Source: Curtobacterium sp. ER1/6 (GTDB lineage Bacteria; Actinomycetota; Actinomycetes; Actinomycetales; Microbacteriaceae). Taken from it: DNA of 64,000 nucleotides. The notes beneath the pieces were generated by a model. The model did not search any database and had not been told where the DNA came from. It saw only the letters and a list, made by a program, of their open reading frames with translations. How positions within the stretch are numbered: the stretch's first letter is position 1; the number at the start of each line of letters is the position of its first letter. Positions 43,195 to 52,502 of the stretch are shown piece after piece. The stretch lies in the NCBI RefSeq assembly GCF_001742745.1, contig NZ_MJAK01000002.1, forward strand, positions 62,001 through 126,000, given 5' to 3'. A program made the position numbers and the translations under genes.

Positions 43195-43857
43195 TCAGCC
43201 GAGGTAGGCGAGCACGGCGAGGACGCGGCGGTGGTCCTCGCCGGTGTCCTCGAGGGCGAGCTTGCCGAAGATGCTCGTGACGTGCTTCTCGACGGCGCCG
43301 GTGCCGATCACCAGGGCACGCGCGATCGCGGCGTTGGTGCGGCCCTCGGCCATGAGCCCGAGCACGTCGCGCTCCCGCGGTGTCAAGGCGGCGAGCGGGT
43401 CCCGGCGGCGACCCATGAGCTGCGTGACGACCTCGGGGTCGAGCACCGTCCCGCCCGCGGCGATGCGCCGGACGGCGTCGTCGATCTCCTCGAGCCGGGT
43501 CACGCGGTCCTTGAGCAGGTACCCGATGCCGGTCGCGCCGGCGGCGAGGACGTCCTCGGCGTAGGTGGCCTCGACGTACTGCGAGAGCAGCAGGACCCCG
43601 GTCCGCGGGGCCACCCGGCGGGTCTCGACGGCGGCACGGACGCCCTCGTCGGTGAAGGTCGGCGGCATCCGCACGTCCATCACGACGACGTCCGGAGCGG
43701 CGTCGGGCAGCGTGGCGAGGAAGGCGTCCGCGTCGGCGTACTGACCGACGACGTCGATGCCCGCCTCGTCGAGCACGCGGGCGAGGCCCTCGCGCAGGAG
43801 CACGGCGTCGTCGACGACGACGGCCCGGATGCGTGCTGCACCCGGGCCGTCGCTCAT
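43195..43857 (-). CDS. NarL/FixJ-type response regulator
   Basis: Regulator of 220 residues. The receiver shows RAVVVDDAVLLREGL, the phosphoacceptor aspartate in DVVVMDVRMPPTFTDEG (near residue 57) and the conserved lysine in IGYLLKDRVT. The LuxR-type helix-turn-helix starts at LTPRERDVLGLMAEGRTNAA and ends close to the C-terminus. It is 37 bp downstream of the kinase gene and forms a LiaR-like pair with it. Targets are unknown; the EamA gene follows. Confidence 0.9.
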   Translation of the reverse strand: MSDGPGAARIRAVVVDDAVLLREGLARVLDEAGIDVVGQYADADAFLATLPDAAPDVVVMDVRMPPTFTDEGVRAAVETRRVAPRTGVLLLSQYVEATYAEDVLAAGATGIGYLLKDRVTRLEEIDDAVRRIAAGGTVLDPEVVTQLMGRRRDPLAALTPRERDVLGLMAEGRTNAAIARALVIGTGAVEKHVTSIFGKLALEDTGEDHRRVLAVLAYLG

Positions 43858-43894
43858 GCCGACCAGCCTAGCGGGAGCGGTCGCTCCCCCGGCC

Positions 43895-45454
43895 TCACGC
43901 CCTCGTGACCGGGACCCCGTGCAGGGCGCCGAGCGGGATCCGGGCCGTGGCCTCGGTGGGGCCGCCCTCGGGGCTGTTCACGACGAGTTCGCCGTCGAGG
44001 GCCCGCATCCGTCCGGTCAGCCCCTCGATCCCGTGGCCGACCTGCGTGCGGGCACCGCCGCGACCGTCGTCGGTCACGCTGACGGTGAGGTACCAGAGCC
44101 CGGAGGCGTCCACGATGAGGCCGAGGTAGACACCCGCCGCCGAGGCGCCCGCGTGCTTCGTCGTGTTCGTCAGCAGCTCGCTCACGGTGAAGTACACGTT
44201 GCGCTGGACCTCGGTCGCGAGCTCGAGCCCCTCGGGCAGCCGGACGTCGAGTCCGACGGGGATCGGCGTCCGCGCAACCAGGGCCTCGAGCGCCGCGACG
44301 AGCCCGCGGTCGAGCAGGATCGGCGGTGCGAAGCCCCGCGACAGTGCGCGCAGCTCGTCGAGGGCGTCCTGCGCGTGCTCGGTCGCCTCGCCGATGAGCC
44401 GCTTCGCCTTCTCCGGGTCACGGTCGAAGGCGCGCTCGGCGGCGGCCAGGTCCATGCGGAGCCGGACGAGTCGCTGCTGCGGTCCGTCGTGCAGGTCACG
44501 CTCGATCTGCCGGAGCGTCTGCCCCTCGGCCGTGACGGCCCCGGCACGCGAGGCCTGGAGCCCGGCGACGCGCTGCTCGAGCTGCTCGGCACGGAACCCG
44601 CCGAGCAGCCCGGCGTCGATCCAGTAGTGGGCCAGGACCGAGCCGCGGGCCCAGAGCGGGAAGAGCGCGACCGAGGCCGCCATCGAGAGCAGGGCTGCGG
44701 TGCCGATGCCCACCAGCGCGCCGCTGTCGACGAAGTCGAGCGACGGCAGGGCGCCGTTCATCGTCCGGCCGAGGACGAAGCCGCCGGCGAGCAGGATGGG
44801 CCACAGGAAGCCCGCGACCAGGACGGCGCCGACGCCGACGGTGACGAGCGCCGCGAGCGGGTACACGACGACCGCGTGCAGCAGGTACAGCCAGTAGTGC
44901 GGGTTGGCGACCGCCGAGCCGGTCCGGGTCCACCAGTTCTGCTGCCACCGCGGGGTCCAGTCCACCGGGCGGATCGGCCGGGGGTCCGCCCACCCGATGC
45001 GGAGCTTCTCGAACTGCCCGACCCACCGCGCCACGAACAGCGCGATGAAGAACATCAGCAGGACGAACGGGTTGAACAGGTCGCGCAAGCCCCGCCCGAA
45101 CAGCGCCGCGGGGAACGCCACGTAGAGCGTGCAGAGCAGCACGGCCGTCAGCGCCATGTACCCGAAGTCGCGCGGCAGGCGCCGCCAGGCCTCGCGGTAG
45201 AAGCCACCGGCGGTCGTCCGCCGACCGGACCCTGCTCCGCCACCCGGTCCCACGACGGGCGTCGGCTCGGCGCCGACGGCGGGCGTCGACGACCACGACG
45301 ACGGCGGCGTCGGCGGTGTCAGCGGCTGTTCGGGCACGGGCTTCGTGGCTCCCTGGGGCACGGCGTCGTCCAGCGGGACGGTGTGTGCCCGGTCGGCGGC
45401 GGAGTGGTCCAGCGGGATGGTCTCGGCCTGGTCGAGGCGGTCGGTGTCGGTCAT
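43895..45454 (-). CDS. Sensor histidine kinase, HisKA_3 type with N-terminal membrane domain
   Basis: Kinase of 519 residues. About 85 residues rich in Pro, Thr and Ser precede a putative-sensor membrane domain with four to six helices (for example FGYMALTAVLLCTLYVAFPA and VGVGAVLVAGFLWPILLAGG). The phosphoacceptor helix is RQIERDLHDGPQQRLVRLRM. The ATPase domain has the N-box TVSELLTNTTKHAG and G-box DDGRGGARTQVGHGIEGL. This is the usual layout of actinobacterial cell-envelope stress kinases. It is the first gene of the pair, facing a terminator upstream. Confidence 0.9.
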   Translation of the reverse strand: MTDTDRLDQAETIPLDHSAADRAHTVPLDDAVPQGATKPVPEQPLTPPTPPSSWSSTPAVGAEPTPVVGPGGGAGSGRRTTAGGFYREAWRRLPRDFGYMALTAVLLCTLYVAFPAALFGRGLRDLFNPFVLLMFFIALFVARWVGQFEKLRIGWADPRPIRPVDWTPRWQQNWWTRTGSAVANPHYWLYLLHAVVVYPLAALVTVGVGAVLVAGFLWPILLAGGFVLGRTMNGALPSLDFVDSGALVGIGTAALLSMAASVALFPLWARGSVLAHYWIDAGLLGGFRAEQLEQRVAGLQASRAGAVTAEGQTLRQIERDLHDGPQQRLVRLRMDLAAAERAFDRDPEKAKRLIGEATEHAQDALDELRALSRGFAPPILLDRGLVAALEALVARTPIPVGLDVRLPEGLELATEVQRNVYFTVSELLTNTTKHAGASAAGVYLGLIVDASGLWYLTVSVTDDGRGGARTQVGHGIEGLTGRMRALDGELVVNSPEGGPTEATARIPLGALHGVPVTRA

Positions 45455-45509
45455 GGGTCCAGCCTCACGGAGCCCGTCCCCGCGTCCCATCCTGCCGTCT
45501 CCCGGATCG

Positions 45510-45531
45510 GGGGTGGGGTTGTCCCCACCCC
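45510..45531 (-). terminator. Terminator hairpin of the peptide-importer operon
   Basis: GGGGTGGGG (45510-45518) pairs perfectly with CCCCACCCC (45523-45531) around TTGT, 17 bp after the last stop of the long leftward operon and 55 bp before the kinase gene. Confidence 0.65.
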
Positions 45532-45548
45532 ATGCGCCCGTCGCGCCG

Positions 45549-46955
45549 TCAGACGAGGGCGGCGGCGACCGCCGGGGACTCCTCGGGTACCGACCACGGG
45601 CGGTGGGTCATCCCGCTGTCGCCCCGGAACGAGGTGACCGTGCCCGATCCGTCCCGCACGTAGCTGATCAGCTCGTCGACGGAGCCGAAGCGGTTGCCCG
45701 ATGCCATCCGGAGCGTGTCCTCGTCGACGACCTCGAGCCGCACCGGTGACTCGGTCGGCACGGGCTGCGTCGGGTCGATCGCGAGCAGCCGGTCGCCGAT
45801 GCGTGCCACGTCCGTGATCCCCTCGAAGGTGGTGAACCGGCCGGTGTAGCGGTCGGTGTCGACGTCGGCGGGGAGCACCGGCCCCGGGGCGTGCTCGTCG
45901 GCGGCGGCGTCGAGCAGGTGGACGATCCCGGTGGCGATCATGCCCGCCGGGCCGGTCGCACTGCTCGTCAGGACGGACACGACGAGCGACGAGGCCGGGT
46001 CGAACACCGACTGGGTGATCTGCCCGGGGAACCCGCCGGAGTGGCCGCGGACCTCGCGCCCGTTGATCCGGTCGACGACGAACCCCGCGCCGTAGCCGCG
46101 CGCCGCCGGGTCGTCGTCGACGGCGCTCCAGGCCTTCCGCTGCGCCAGGCGCTTGGCGCGGTCGGACAGCAGCGAGCCGCGACCGGGCACGTGCTCCGAG
46201 AAGTAGCGGACCAGGTCGGACGCGGTGCCGTGGAAGCCGGTGGCGGCGGCGAGCGCGCCGGTCGTCACGTGCGGGACACGCTGACGGGTGCGGGCGTCGT
46301 GCAGGCTGGTGTAGCCGACGACGAACTCGTCCTCGCGTGCCGGGTCGAACTCCGGGCCGGTGCCGGCGAGGCCGAGCGGCTCGGTGATCGCGGTCCCGAC
46401 GTGCTCGGCGTAGGACGTCCCGGTGACGGCCTCGATCACGAGCCCGAGCAGGCCGTACCCGAGGTTCGAGTAGTTGAACGCGGACCCGACGGGCACCTTC
46501 GCGCCGCCCTCGACGACGAGCGCGACGAGCTGGTCGGCGTCGGGGAACGGGTGGTCGAGCGCCCAGTGGTCGCCGTCGGCACCGTCGCGCACCACCCCGG
46601 CGCCCATCTCCATGAGCTCGCGGACCGTCGCGTCCGCGATCGGCGACCCGGCCTCGACCAGGGCGGGCACGAACGAGCCGACCGTGTCGTCGAGCCGCAG
46701 GGCGCCGGCGTCGGCGAGCTGCAGCAGGGCGGTCGCGGTGAAGGTCTTCGAGTGCGACGCGATCCGGAACAGGTCGGTCGTGGTCAGGCGGCGACCGGCC
46801 TCCACGTCGGCGTACCCCCACGCCTCGGAGAACAGCTCCTGGCCCTCGAAGCCGATCGCGACCTGCACACCGGGCAGGCGCAACTGCCACACCTTGTAGG
46901 CGACCCACTCACGGACGTAGGGCAGGACGGACTCGTACGCGGCGCGCTTCTCCAT
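45549..46955 (-). CDS. Serine hydrolase of the beta-lactamase / DD-peptidase (S12) family, copy 1
   Basis: Penicillin-binding-fold hydrolase of 468 residues without signal peptide. Catalytic motifs are SHSKTF (SxxK, near residue 67), YSN in FNYSNLGYGLLG, and HSGG in GHSGGFPGQ in place of the lactamase KTG. A C-terminal domain of about 120 residues (YTGRFTTFEGITDVARIG onward) resembles the lipocalin-like module of D-aminopeptidase/esterase relatives. It is a clear paralogue of the gene at 49195 (same length, near-identical motifs). Substrate unknown; context suggests peptides or D-amino-acid amides. Confidence 0.85.
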   Translation of the reverse strand: MEKRAAYESVLPYVREWVAYKVWQLRLPGVQVAIGFEGQELFSEAWGYADVEAGRRLTTTDLFRIASHSKTFTATALLQLADAGALRLDDTVGSFVPALVEAGSPIADATVRELMEMGAGVVRDGADGDHWALDHPFPDADQLVALVVEGGAKVPVGSAFNYSNLGYGLLGLVIEAVTGTSYAEHVGTAITEPLGLAGTGPEFDPAREDEFVVGYTSLHDARTRQRVPHVTTGALAAATGFHGTASDLVRYFSEHVPGRGSLLSDRAKRLAQRKAWSAVDDDPAARGYGAGFVVDRINGREVRGHSGGFPGQITQSVFDPASSLVVSVLTSSATGPAGMIATGIVHLLDAAADEHAPGPVLPADVDTDRYTGRFTTFEGITDVARIGDRLLAIDPTQPVPTESPVRLEVVDEDTLRMASGNRFGSVDELISYVRDGSGTVTSFRGDSGMTHRPWSVPEESPAVAAALV

Positions 46956-46982
46956 GCCGACCAGCCTGGCACGAGCCCCGCC

Positions 46983-48632
46983 TCAGCCGGACAGCGCCGC
47001 GAGCCGCGCCGAACGCCGGGCCGCCTGCTCGACGGGGTCCGGCACCGGCGCCGCCTGGACGAGCCGCCTCGTGTACGGGTCCTGCGGTGCCCGGAGGATC
47101 GCGTCGCGCGGCCCCTCCTCGGCCACCCGTCCCCGGTGCAGCACCACCACGCGGTCGCACAGGGTGTCGACCACCGCCAGGTCGTGCGTGACGAACAGGC
47201 AGGCGAACCCGAGGCGTTCCTGGAGCTCGCGGAAGACGTCGAGCACCCGTGCCTGCACGGAGACGTCGAGCGCGCTGGTCGGTTCGTCGGCGATGAGCAG
47301 GGCGGGGTCGAGCGCGACGGCGCGGGCGATCGCCACACGCTGCCGCTGACCGCCGCTGAGTTCGTGCGGGTACCGCTCGCGGAAGCCGCCGTCGAGCCCG
47401 ACGTCCGCGAGCAGTCGCTCGACACGCGGGCCCACCTCGGCCGACGGCAACCGGAGGATCTGGCGGAGCGGTTCGGCCACCGTCTGCCCGACCGTGTACC
47501 GCGGGTTCAGGGATCGCAGCGGGTTCTGGAAGACCACCCCGACCCGGCGACGCATCGTGTTCCGGGAGGCGCGGCGCGCGCCCGCCACGTCGGTCCCCTC
47601 CACGAGGACCGACCCGTCGGTGATCGGCGCGAGTCCGACGGCGGCGCGTCCGATCGTCGTCTTGCCGCTGCCGGACTCGCCGACCAGGCCGAGGATCTCA
47701 CCACGACCGACGGCGAACGACACGTCGTCGACCGCGCGGAAGCGCCCGCGCAGGGCGCCGCCGTACTCGACCACGAGGTGCCGGACGTCGAGGACGGGCA
47801 CAGCGGGTTCCGTGGCGGGCGTGGGCCGCGCCTCCAGCACGGAGGTGCCCATCCGCGGGACGGCGGCGAGGAGTTCCCGCGTGTACTCGGCGGCCGGGTC
47901 GGCGAAGACGCCGACGGCCGTCCCGCGCTCGACGACCTCGCCCCGGCGCATCACGACCACCCGGTCGGCGATGTCGGCGACGACGCCCATGTCGTGCGTG
48001 ATGAGGAGGATCGCGGTGCCGGTCCGGTCGCGGAGCGCACGGAGCACGTCGAGGACCTCCGCCTGCACGGTGACGTCGAGCGCCGTCGTCGGCTCGTCGG
48101 CGATGAGGAGGTCCGGGTCCGCGGCGAGCGCCATCGCGATCATGACGCGCTGGCACTGACCGCCCGAGAGCTCGTGCGGGTACTGCCCGAGTCGACGGTC
48201 CGGCTCCGGGACCTCCACGGCGCGGAGGAGTTCGAGCGAGCGCGCACGGACGGCCGCGCGGTCGAGGCCGCCCTCGGCGCGGCGGACGGCCTCGGCGAGC
48301 TGGAACCCGACCGTGAAGACGGGGTTCAGTGCGGCGGACGGGTCCTGGAAGATCATCGACACCCGGCGACCGCGCACCTCGCGGAGCACCTGCTCGTCGG
48401 CGCCGAGCACCTCGAGGTCCCCGATCCGGATGCTCCCGGTGGCGCGGGCCCCCTCCGGCGCGATGCCCATCGCGGTCATCGCGGTCATGCTCTTGCCCGA
48501 CCCGGACTCGCCGACGACGGCCACGACCTCGCCGCGGCCGACGGTGAACGAGGCGCCGTCGACCGCGCGGACGACGTCGCCGTCCACGTCGAACGTGACG
48601 GTGAGCTGGTCGACGGTGAGGACGTCGGTCAT
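46983..48632 (-). CDS. Peptide ABC transporter ATP-binding protein with two fused ATPase domains
   Basis: Energising subunit of 549 residues combining DppD- and DppF-like halves. Walker A is GESGSGKS in half 1 and GESGSGKTT in half 2; signatures are LSGGQCQRV and LSGGQRQRV; Walker B ADEPTTALD and ADEPTSALD. The start overlaps the regulator gene by 4 bp. It serves the permeases and binding protein upstream in the same operon. Confidence 0.93.
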   Translation of the reverse strand: MTDVLTVDQLTVTFDVDGDVVRAVDGASFTVGRGEVVAVVGESGSGKSMTAMTAMGIAPEGARATGSIRIGDLEVLGADEQVLREVRGRRVSMIFQDPSAALNPVFTVGFQLAEAVRRAEGGLDRAAVRARSLELLRAVEVPEPDRRLGQYPHELSGGQCQRVMIAMALAADPDLLIADEPTTALDVTVQAEVLDVLRALRDRTGTAILLITHDMGVVADIADRVVVMRRGEVVERGTAVGVFADPAAEYTRELLAAVPRMGTSVLEARPTPATEPAVPVLDVRHLVVEYGGALRGRFRAVDDVSFAVGRGEILGLVGESGSGKTTIGRAAVGLAPITDGSVLVEGTDVAGARRASRNTMRRRVGVVFQNPLRSLNPRYTVGQTVAEPLRQILRLPSAEVGPRVERLLADVGLDGGFRERYPHELSGGQRQRVAIARAVALDPALLIADEPTSALDVSVQARVLDVFRELQERLGFACLFVTHDLAVVDTLCDRVVVLHRGRVAEEGPRDAILRAPQDPYTRRLVQAAPVPDPVEQAARRSARLAALSG

Positions 48633-49198
48633 GGGGTCTCCGGTCGGTCGGACTCGTCGCGGGCCGCCTTGAAGGCCTCCCACTCCTCGAGCATCTTGAC
48701 GTGGTACCCGCGCAGCCACTGCATGTAGTCGCGGCCGTTGCGGAGGCGTTCACGGACCTCGGCGTCCACGTCGCCGTCCGCGGTGTGGCCGCCGGACTCG
48801 ACGATCGCGAGCCCGCGGCCGATGACGTCGCGCTGCCGGTCGAGGTACCGACGCTCCCCGGCGAGCCAAGACCCCCAGACGTCGGCCTCGGCGCGGAAGT
48901 AGTGGCTGCGTTCGCCCGGGACGGTGTGCCGCTTGACGAAGCCGCTGTCCGCGAGCCGCCGGGTGGCCATCGAGATCGCGCCCGAGCTCGCGCCGAGCGC
49001 GAGCTGCAGGTCGGACGACGACGAGTGCGGGGCCCGGGTCATCATGAGGTAGCCGAGGACCCGTGCGTCGGTGAGCGGCGTCCCCGCGAGCTCGCTGAAC
49101 ATCAGGGCGAACTCCTCGACGAACGCCTGGCGCTCCGGTTCGAGGACGACGTCGTCCTGCACGTCCGTGCCCGCGGACGGGCGCTCCCCGGCGCTCAT
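48629..49198 (-). CDS. GbsR/MarR-type transcriptional regulator
   Basis: Winged-helix regulator of 189 residues. The segment RVLGYLMMTRAPHSSSSDLQ followed by LGASSGAISMATRRLADSGF and VKRHTVPGERSHYF is the GbsR-type DNA-binding core. A long helical C-terminal half follows. It is embedded inside the importer operon with 4-bp overlaps on both sides, so it is probably a local regulator of peptide uptake. The effector is unknown. Confidence 0.85.
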   Translation of the reverse strand: MSAGERPSAGTDVQDDVVLEPERQAFVEEFALMFSELAGTPLTDARVLGYLMMTRAPHSSSSDLQLALGASSGAISMATRRLADSGFVKRHTVPGERSHYFRAEADVWGSWLAGERRYLDRQRDVIGRGLAIVESGGHTADGDVDAEVRERLRNGRDYMQWLRGYHVKMLEEWEAFKAARDESDRPETP

Positions 49199-50604
49199 GC
49201 CTCGAGGCCGGCGGCGACCGCGGGCGACTCGGTCGGGATCGTCCACGGCTCCATGGTCATCCCGCCACCGGCACGGATCGAACGGACACCGCCGTCGGCG
49301 TCGCGGTCGTACGTGACGTCCTCGTCCACGGACCCGAACCGGTTGCCGTGGGTCATCCGGAGGGTGTCGGCGTCGACGACCTCGAGTCGGGTCGGCGCGT
49401 CGAGCGGCGCCGGTGCGGACGGGTCGATCTCGACGAGCCGGTCGCCGATGCGGGCGACGTCGGTGACGCCCCACGGGTTGGCGAAGCGCCCGGTGAAGGT
49501 CGCGGCGTCGACGTCGTCCGGCACGACCGCGTTCGGGGCGTCGTCCGCGACGGCCGCGTCGAGGAGCGTGATGATCGCGGTCGCGATGAGCGTCGCCGGC
49601 CCGGCCGCGGCGCTGGTGAGCACCGAGACGACGAGCCCGGACGCCGGGTCGAACATCGACTGCGTGATCTGCCCGGGGAACCCGCCGGAGTGCCCGCGGA
49701 TGTCCCGGCCCCCGATCCGGTCGACGACGAACCCGGCACCGTACCCGCGCTCGGCGTCGTCGTCGGTGGCGCTCCAGGCCTTCCGCTGGACCAGGCGCTT
49801 CGAGTGGTCGCTGAGCAGGGTGCCCTGCCCGATGACGTGCTGGGAGAAGTACCGGACGAGGTCGGACGCGGTGCCGTGGAACCCGGTGGCGGCGGCCATC
49901 GCGCGGGTGTCGACGTGGTCGATGCGCTTCCGGGTCCGGGCGGTGTGGAAGCCCGTGTACCCGACCACGAAGTCGTCGGCCCGGGCCGGGTCCCAGTCCG
50001 GGCCGGTGTTCCGCAGGCCGAGCGGCTCGGTGATCGACGCACGGACGAAGTCGTCGTACGACTGCCCGGAGACCGCGGCGATGACGAGCCCGAGCAGGGA
50101 GTACCCGAGGTTCGAGTAGTTGAACGACGACCCGGTGGGGACCTTCTGTCCGCGGTCGAGGACGAGCGCGAGCAGCTCCTCCTCGTCCGGGAAGGGGCGC
50201 TGCAGGGACCAGTAGTCGCCGTCGTGACCGTCCCGGATGACGCCGGCGCCCATCTCCATGAGTTCGCGGACGGTCGCGTCGGCGATCGGCGACCCGCCCG
50301 CGACGAGGGCCGGGACGTGGGTGCCGACGGTGTCGTCGAGCCGGAGGTCACCGCGCTCGACGAGCTGCAGGAGTGCCGTCGCGGTGAAGGTCTTCGAGTG
50401 CGACGCGATGCGGAACAGGTCGGTCGTGGTGAGGCGCCGTCCGGCCTCGACGTCGGCGTGGCCCCACGCCTCGTCGAACAGGACCTCGCCCCCGTGGCCG
50501 ATCGCGACCTGCACGCCCGGGACCCGCAGTTGCCACACCTTGTACGACACCCACTCCTGGATGTACGGGAGGGTCTTGCGGTAAGCGTCGAGGGTGTCGG
50601 TCAC
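49195..50604 (-). CDS. Serine hydrolase of the beta-lactamase / DD-peptidase (S12) family, copy 2
   Basis: A 469-residue paralogue of the hydrolase at 45549, with the same SHSKTF, FNYSNLGYSLLG and GHSGGFPGQ motifs and the same C-terminal beta module. The shared N-terminus (EWVSYKVWQLRVPGVQVAIG versus EWVAYKVWQLRLPGVQVAIG) shows a fairly recent duplication or shared ancestry. No signal peptide is seen, so both probably act in the cytosol on imported compounds. It lies between a permease gene (69-bp gap) and the GbsR-type gene (4-bp overlap). Confidence 0.86.
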   Translation of the reverse strand: MTDTLDAYRKTLPYIQEWVSYKVWQLRVPGVQVAIGHGGEVLFDEAWGHADVEAGRRLTTTDLFRIASHSKTFTATALLQLVERGDLRLDDTVGTHVPALVAGGSPIADATVRELMEMGAGVIRDGHDGDYWSLQRPFPDEEELLALVLDRGQKVPTGSSFNYSNLGYSLLGLVIAAVSGQSYDDFVRASITEPLGLRNTGPDWDPARADDFVVGYTGFHTARTRKRIDHVDTRAMAAATGFHGTASDLVRYFSQHVIGQGTLLSDHSKRLVQRKAWSATDDDAERGYGAGFVVDRIGGRDIRGHSGGFPGQITQSMFDPASGLVVSVLTSAAAGPATLIATAIITLLDAAVADDAPNAVVPDDVDAATFTGRFANPWGVTDVARIGDRLVEIDPSAPAPLDAPTRLEVVDADTLRMTHGNRFGSVDEDVTYDRDADGGVRSIRAGGGMTMEPWTIPTESPAVAAGLEA

Positions 50605-50673
50605 GGTGGTCCTTTCGAGGAGCGGTGGGTCGAGTCTGTCGCGTCGCGGGCCGCAGCGTGCGCCGCGCCGCGC

Positions 50674-51564
50674 TCAGCGACGTCGGGGGTCGAGTGCGGC
50701 GCGCAGGGTGTCGCCGAGCGCGATGACGGACAGCACCGTCACCGCCAGGAACACCGCGGGCGCGACCAGCATGTGCGGTGCCCGGAGGAACTGGCTCGTC
50801 GCCGCGGACAGCTGCAGCCCCCAGGAGATGGCGGGGCTCTCGAGCCCGATGCCGAGGTAGGTGAGGGACGATTCCGACACGATGACGCCACCGACGGTGA
50901 TCGTCGCGAGGACGAGCAGCGGTGAGATCGACGCCGGCAGGACGTACCGGGTGGTGATCCGCCAGGTGGAGAGGCCCATCGTGCGGGCGGCCAGGACGAA
51001 CTCGGCGTTCCGGACGCTCCGCACGCTCGAGCGGACGAGCCGGGCCATGGTCGGCCAGCCGAACAGGGCGAGGACGAGCGAGACGGTCAGTACCGACCGC
51101 TCCCCCACGCTGTTCAGGACGACGACCGCCCCGAGCAGGAACGGGAACCCGAGGAAGACGTCCGTCAACCGGGCGAGCACGGCGTCCACCCACCCGCCGA
51201 CCATGCCGGCGACGGTCCCGACGACCACGGCGACGGCACCGGCGAGGACCGTGGTGAGCACGGCGACGGCGATCGACGACCGGGTTCCGTAGAGGACGTT
51301 GGCGTAGACGTCGCACCCCTGCAGGTCGAAGCCGAAGGGGTGACCGGCTGCGGCGGGCGCACCGCTCTTCCCGAGGTCGCACACTCGGGGGTCGCCGTGC
51401 CCGAAGAGGCCGGCGAAGAAGCCCGGGAAGAGCGCGACGAGCAGGACGACGGTCAGGACACCGGCCGGCAGCCAGAACCCGGGGCGCCGGACCGCGGAGC
51501 GCAGCGGTCGCCGTCGGGTGACGACGGCCTGCGGGACGGTGGCGCCGATGGCGGAGGTGGTCAT
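50674..51564 (-). CDS. Peptide ABC transporter permease, DppC type
   Basis: Membrane subunit of 296 residues. After the first helix the DppC signature appears as GHPFGFDLQGCDVYANVLYG, with an unusual cysteine in place of the common serine/glycine pattern; another cysteine (RVCDLGKS) precedes it and might form a disulfide outside. The EAA-loop region is RTMGLSTWRITTRYVLPASI, then SSLTYLGIGLESPAISWGLQ. It overlaps the DppB-type gene by 4 bp. Confidence 0.9.
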   Translation of the reverse strand: MTTSAIGATVPQAVVTRRRPLRSAVRRPGFWLPAGVLTVVLLVALFPGFFAGLFGHGDPRVCDLGKSGAPAAAGHPFGFDLQGCDVYANVLYGTRSSIAVAVLTTVLAGAVAVVVGTVAGMVGGWVDAVLARLTDVFLGFPFLLGAVVVLNSVGERSVLTVSLVLALFGWPTMARLVRSSVRSVRNAEFVLAARTMGLSTWRITTRYVLPASISPLLVLATITVGGVIVSESSLTYLGIGLESPAISWGLQLSAATSQFLRAPHMLVAPAVFLAVTVLSVIALGDTLRAALDPRRR

Positions 51565-52502
51565 GCGGAGGCTCCTGTCCGGACGCGGGGGTCGAGGGCG
51601 GCGTGCAGCAGGTCGACGAGCACGCTCGTGACGAGGAACACCAGGATGAGCGCGGTCGAGATGCCGACGACGACGGCGCCCTCGTGCGACCGGATGCCCT
51701 GGAACAGCAGGTTCCCGACGCCGGGCAGGTTGAAGATGCCCTCGACGATCACCGTCCCGCCCATGAGGTACCCGAGGTCGGTGGCGAGGTACGTCGCCGT
51801 GGGGATGAGCGAGTTGCGCATGACGTGCACGCCGACGATGCGGCCGGGGGTGAGCCCCTTCGCGCGCGCCGTCCGGACGAAGTCGGCGTCGAGCGTCTCG
51901 ATCATCGACGTCCGGGTCAGCCGGGACACGGCCGCCAGGCCGAAGAGCGCGATGACGAACGCGGGCAGCAGGTACGCCGTGGGCCACCCCGCGGTCGCCC
52001 CGGCGACGGGGAACCAGTGCAGCCGCACCGAGAAGACCAGCTGCAGGGCGACACCGAGCACGAAGACCGGGACGGCCCCGACGACGATCGTGCCGACCAG
52101 GACGCTCTTGTCGAGGAGGGTGCCACGGCGCAGTGCCGACACCACCCCGAGCCCGATGCCGAGCACGATCTCGATCGCCCACGCGGTGAGCGCGAGCGTG
52201 ACCGTGACCGGCCAGCGCGACGCCATCTGCTCGCCGACGGACTGCCCGCTGAAGTCCGTGCCGAAGTCCCCGCGGAACAGGCCGCCGAGGTACTGCAGGT
52301 ACTGCAGCCACAGCGGCTGGTCGAGGTGGTACTCGGCCCGCAGGGCGCGCACGACGGAGTCGCTGAGCGGCCGGTCGCCGCCGAGCGCCTTGATCGGGTC
52401 GCCGGGGAGCGCGAACGTCATCGCGTAGATGAGGAAGGTCACGCCGAGGAAGACGACCAGCAGGCCGCCGACCCGGCGGCCGACCGTGAGCGTGGGACGC
52501 AT
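51561..52502 (-). CDS. Peptide ABC transporter permease, DppB type
   Basis: Membrane subunit of 313 residues with six helices. The signature ALPGDPIKALGG follows helix 1; the EAA-type loop is FVRTARAKGLTPGRIVGVHV and the final region GTVIVEGIFNLPGVGNLLFQ is family-typical. Its start overlaps the peptidase stop by one base (TGATG). Confidence 0.92.
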   Translation of the reverse strand: MRPTLTVGRRVGGLLVVFLGVTFLIYAMTFALPGDPIKALGGDRPLSDSVVRALRAEYHLDQPLWLQYLQYLGGLFRGDFGTDFSGQSVGEQMASRWPVTVTLALTAWAIEIVLGIGLGVVSALRRGTLLDKSVLVGTIVVGAVPVFVLGVALQLVFSVRLHWFPVAGATAGWPTAYLLPAFVIALFGLAAVSRLTRTSMIETLDADFVRTARAKGLTPGRIVGVHVMRNSLIPTATYLATDLGYLMGGTVIVEGIFNLPGVGNLLFQGIRSHEGAVVVGISTALILVFLVTSVLVDLLHAALDPRVRTGASA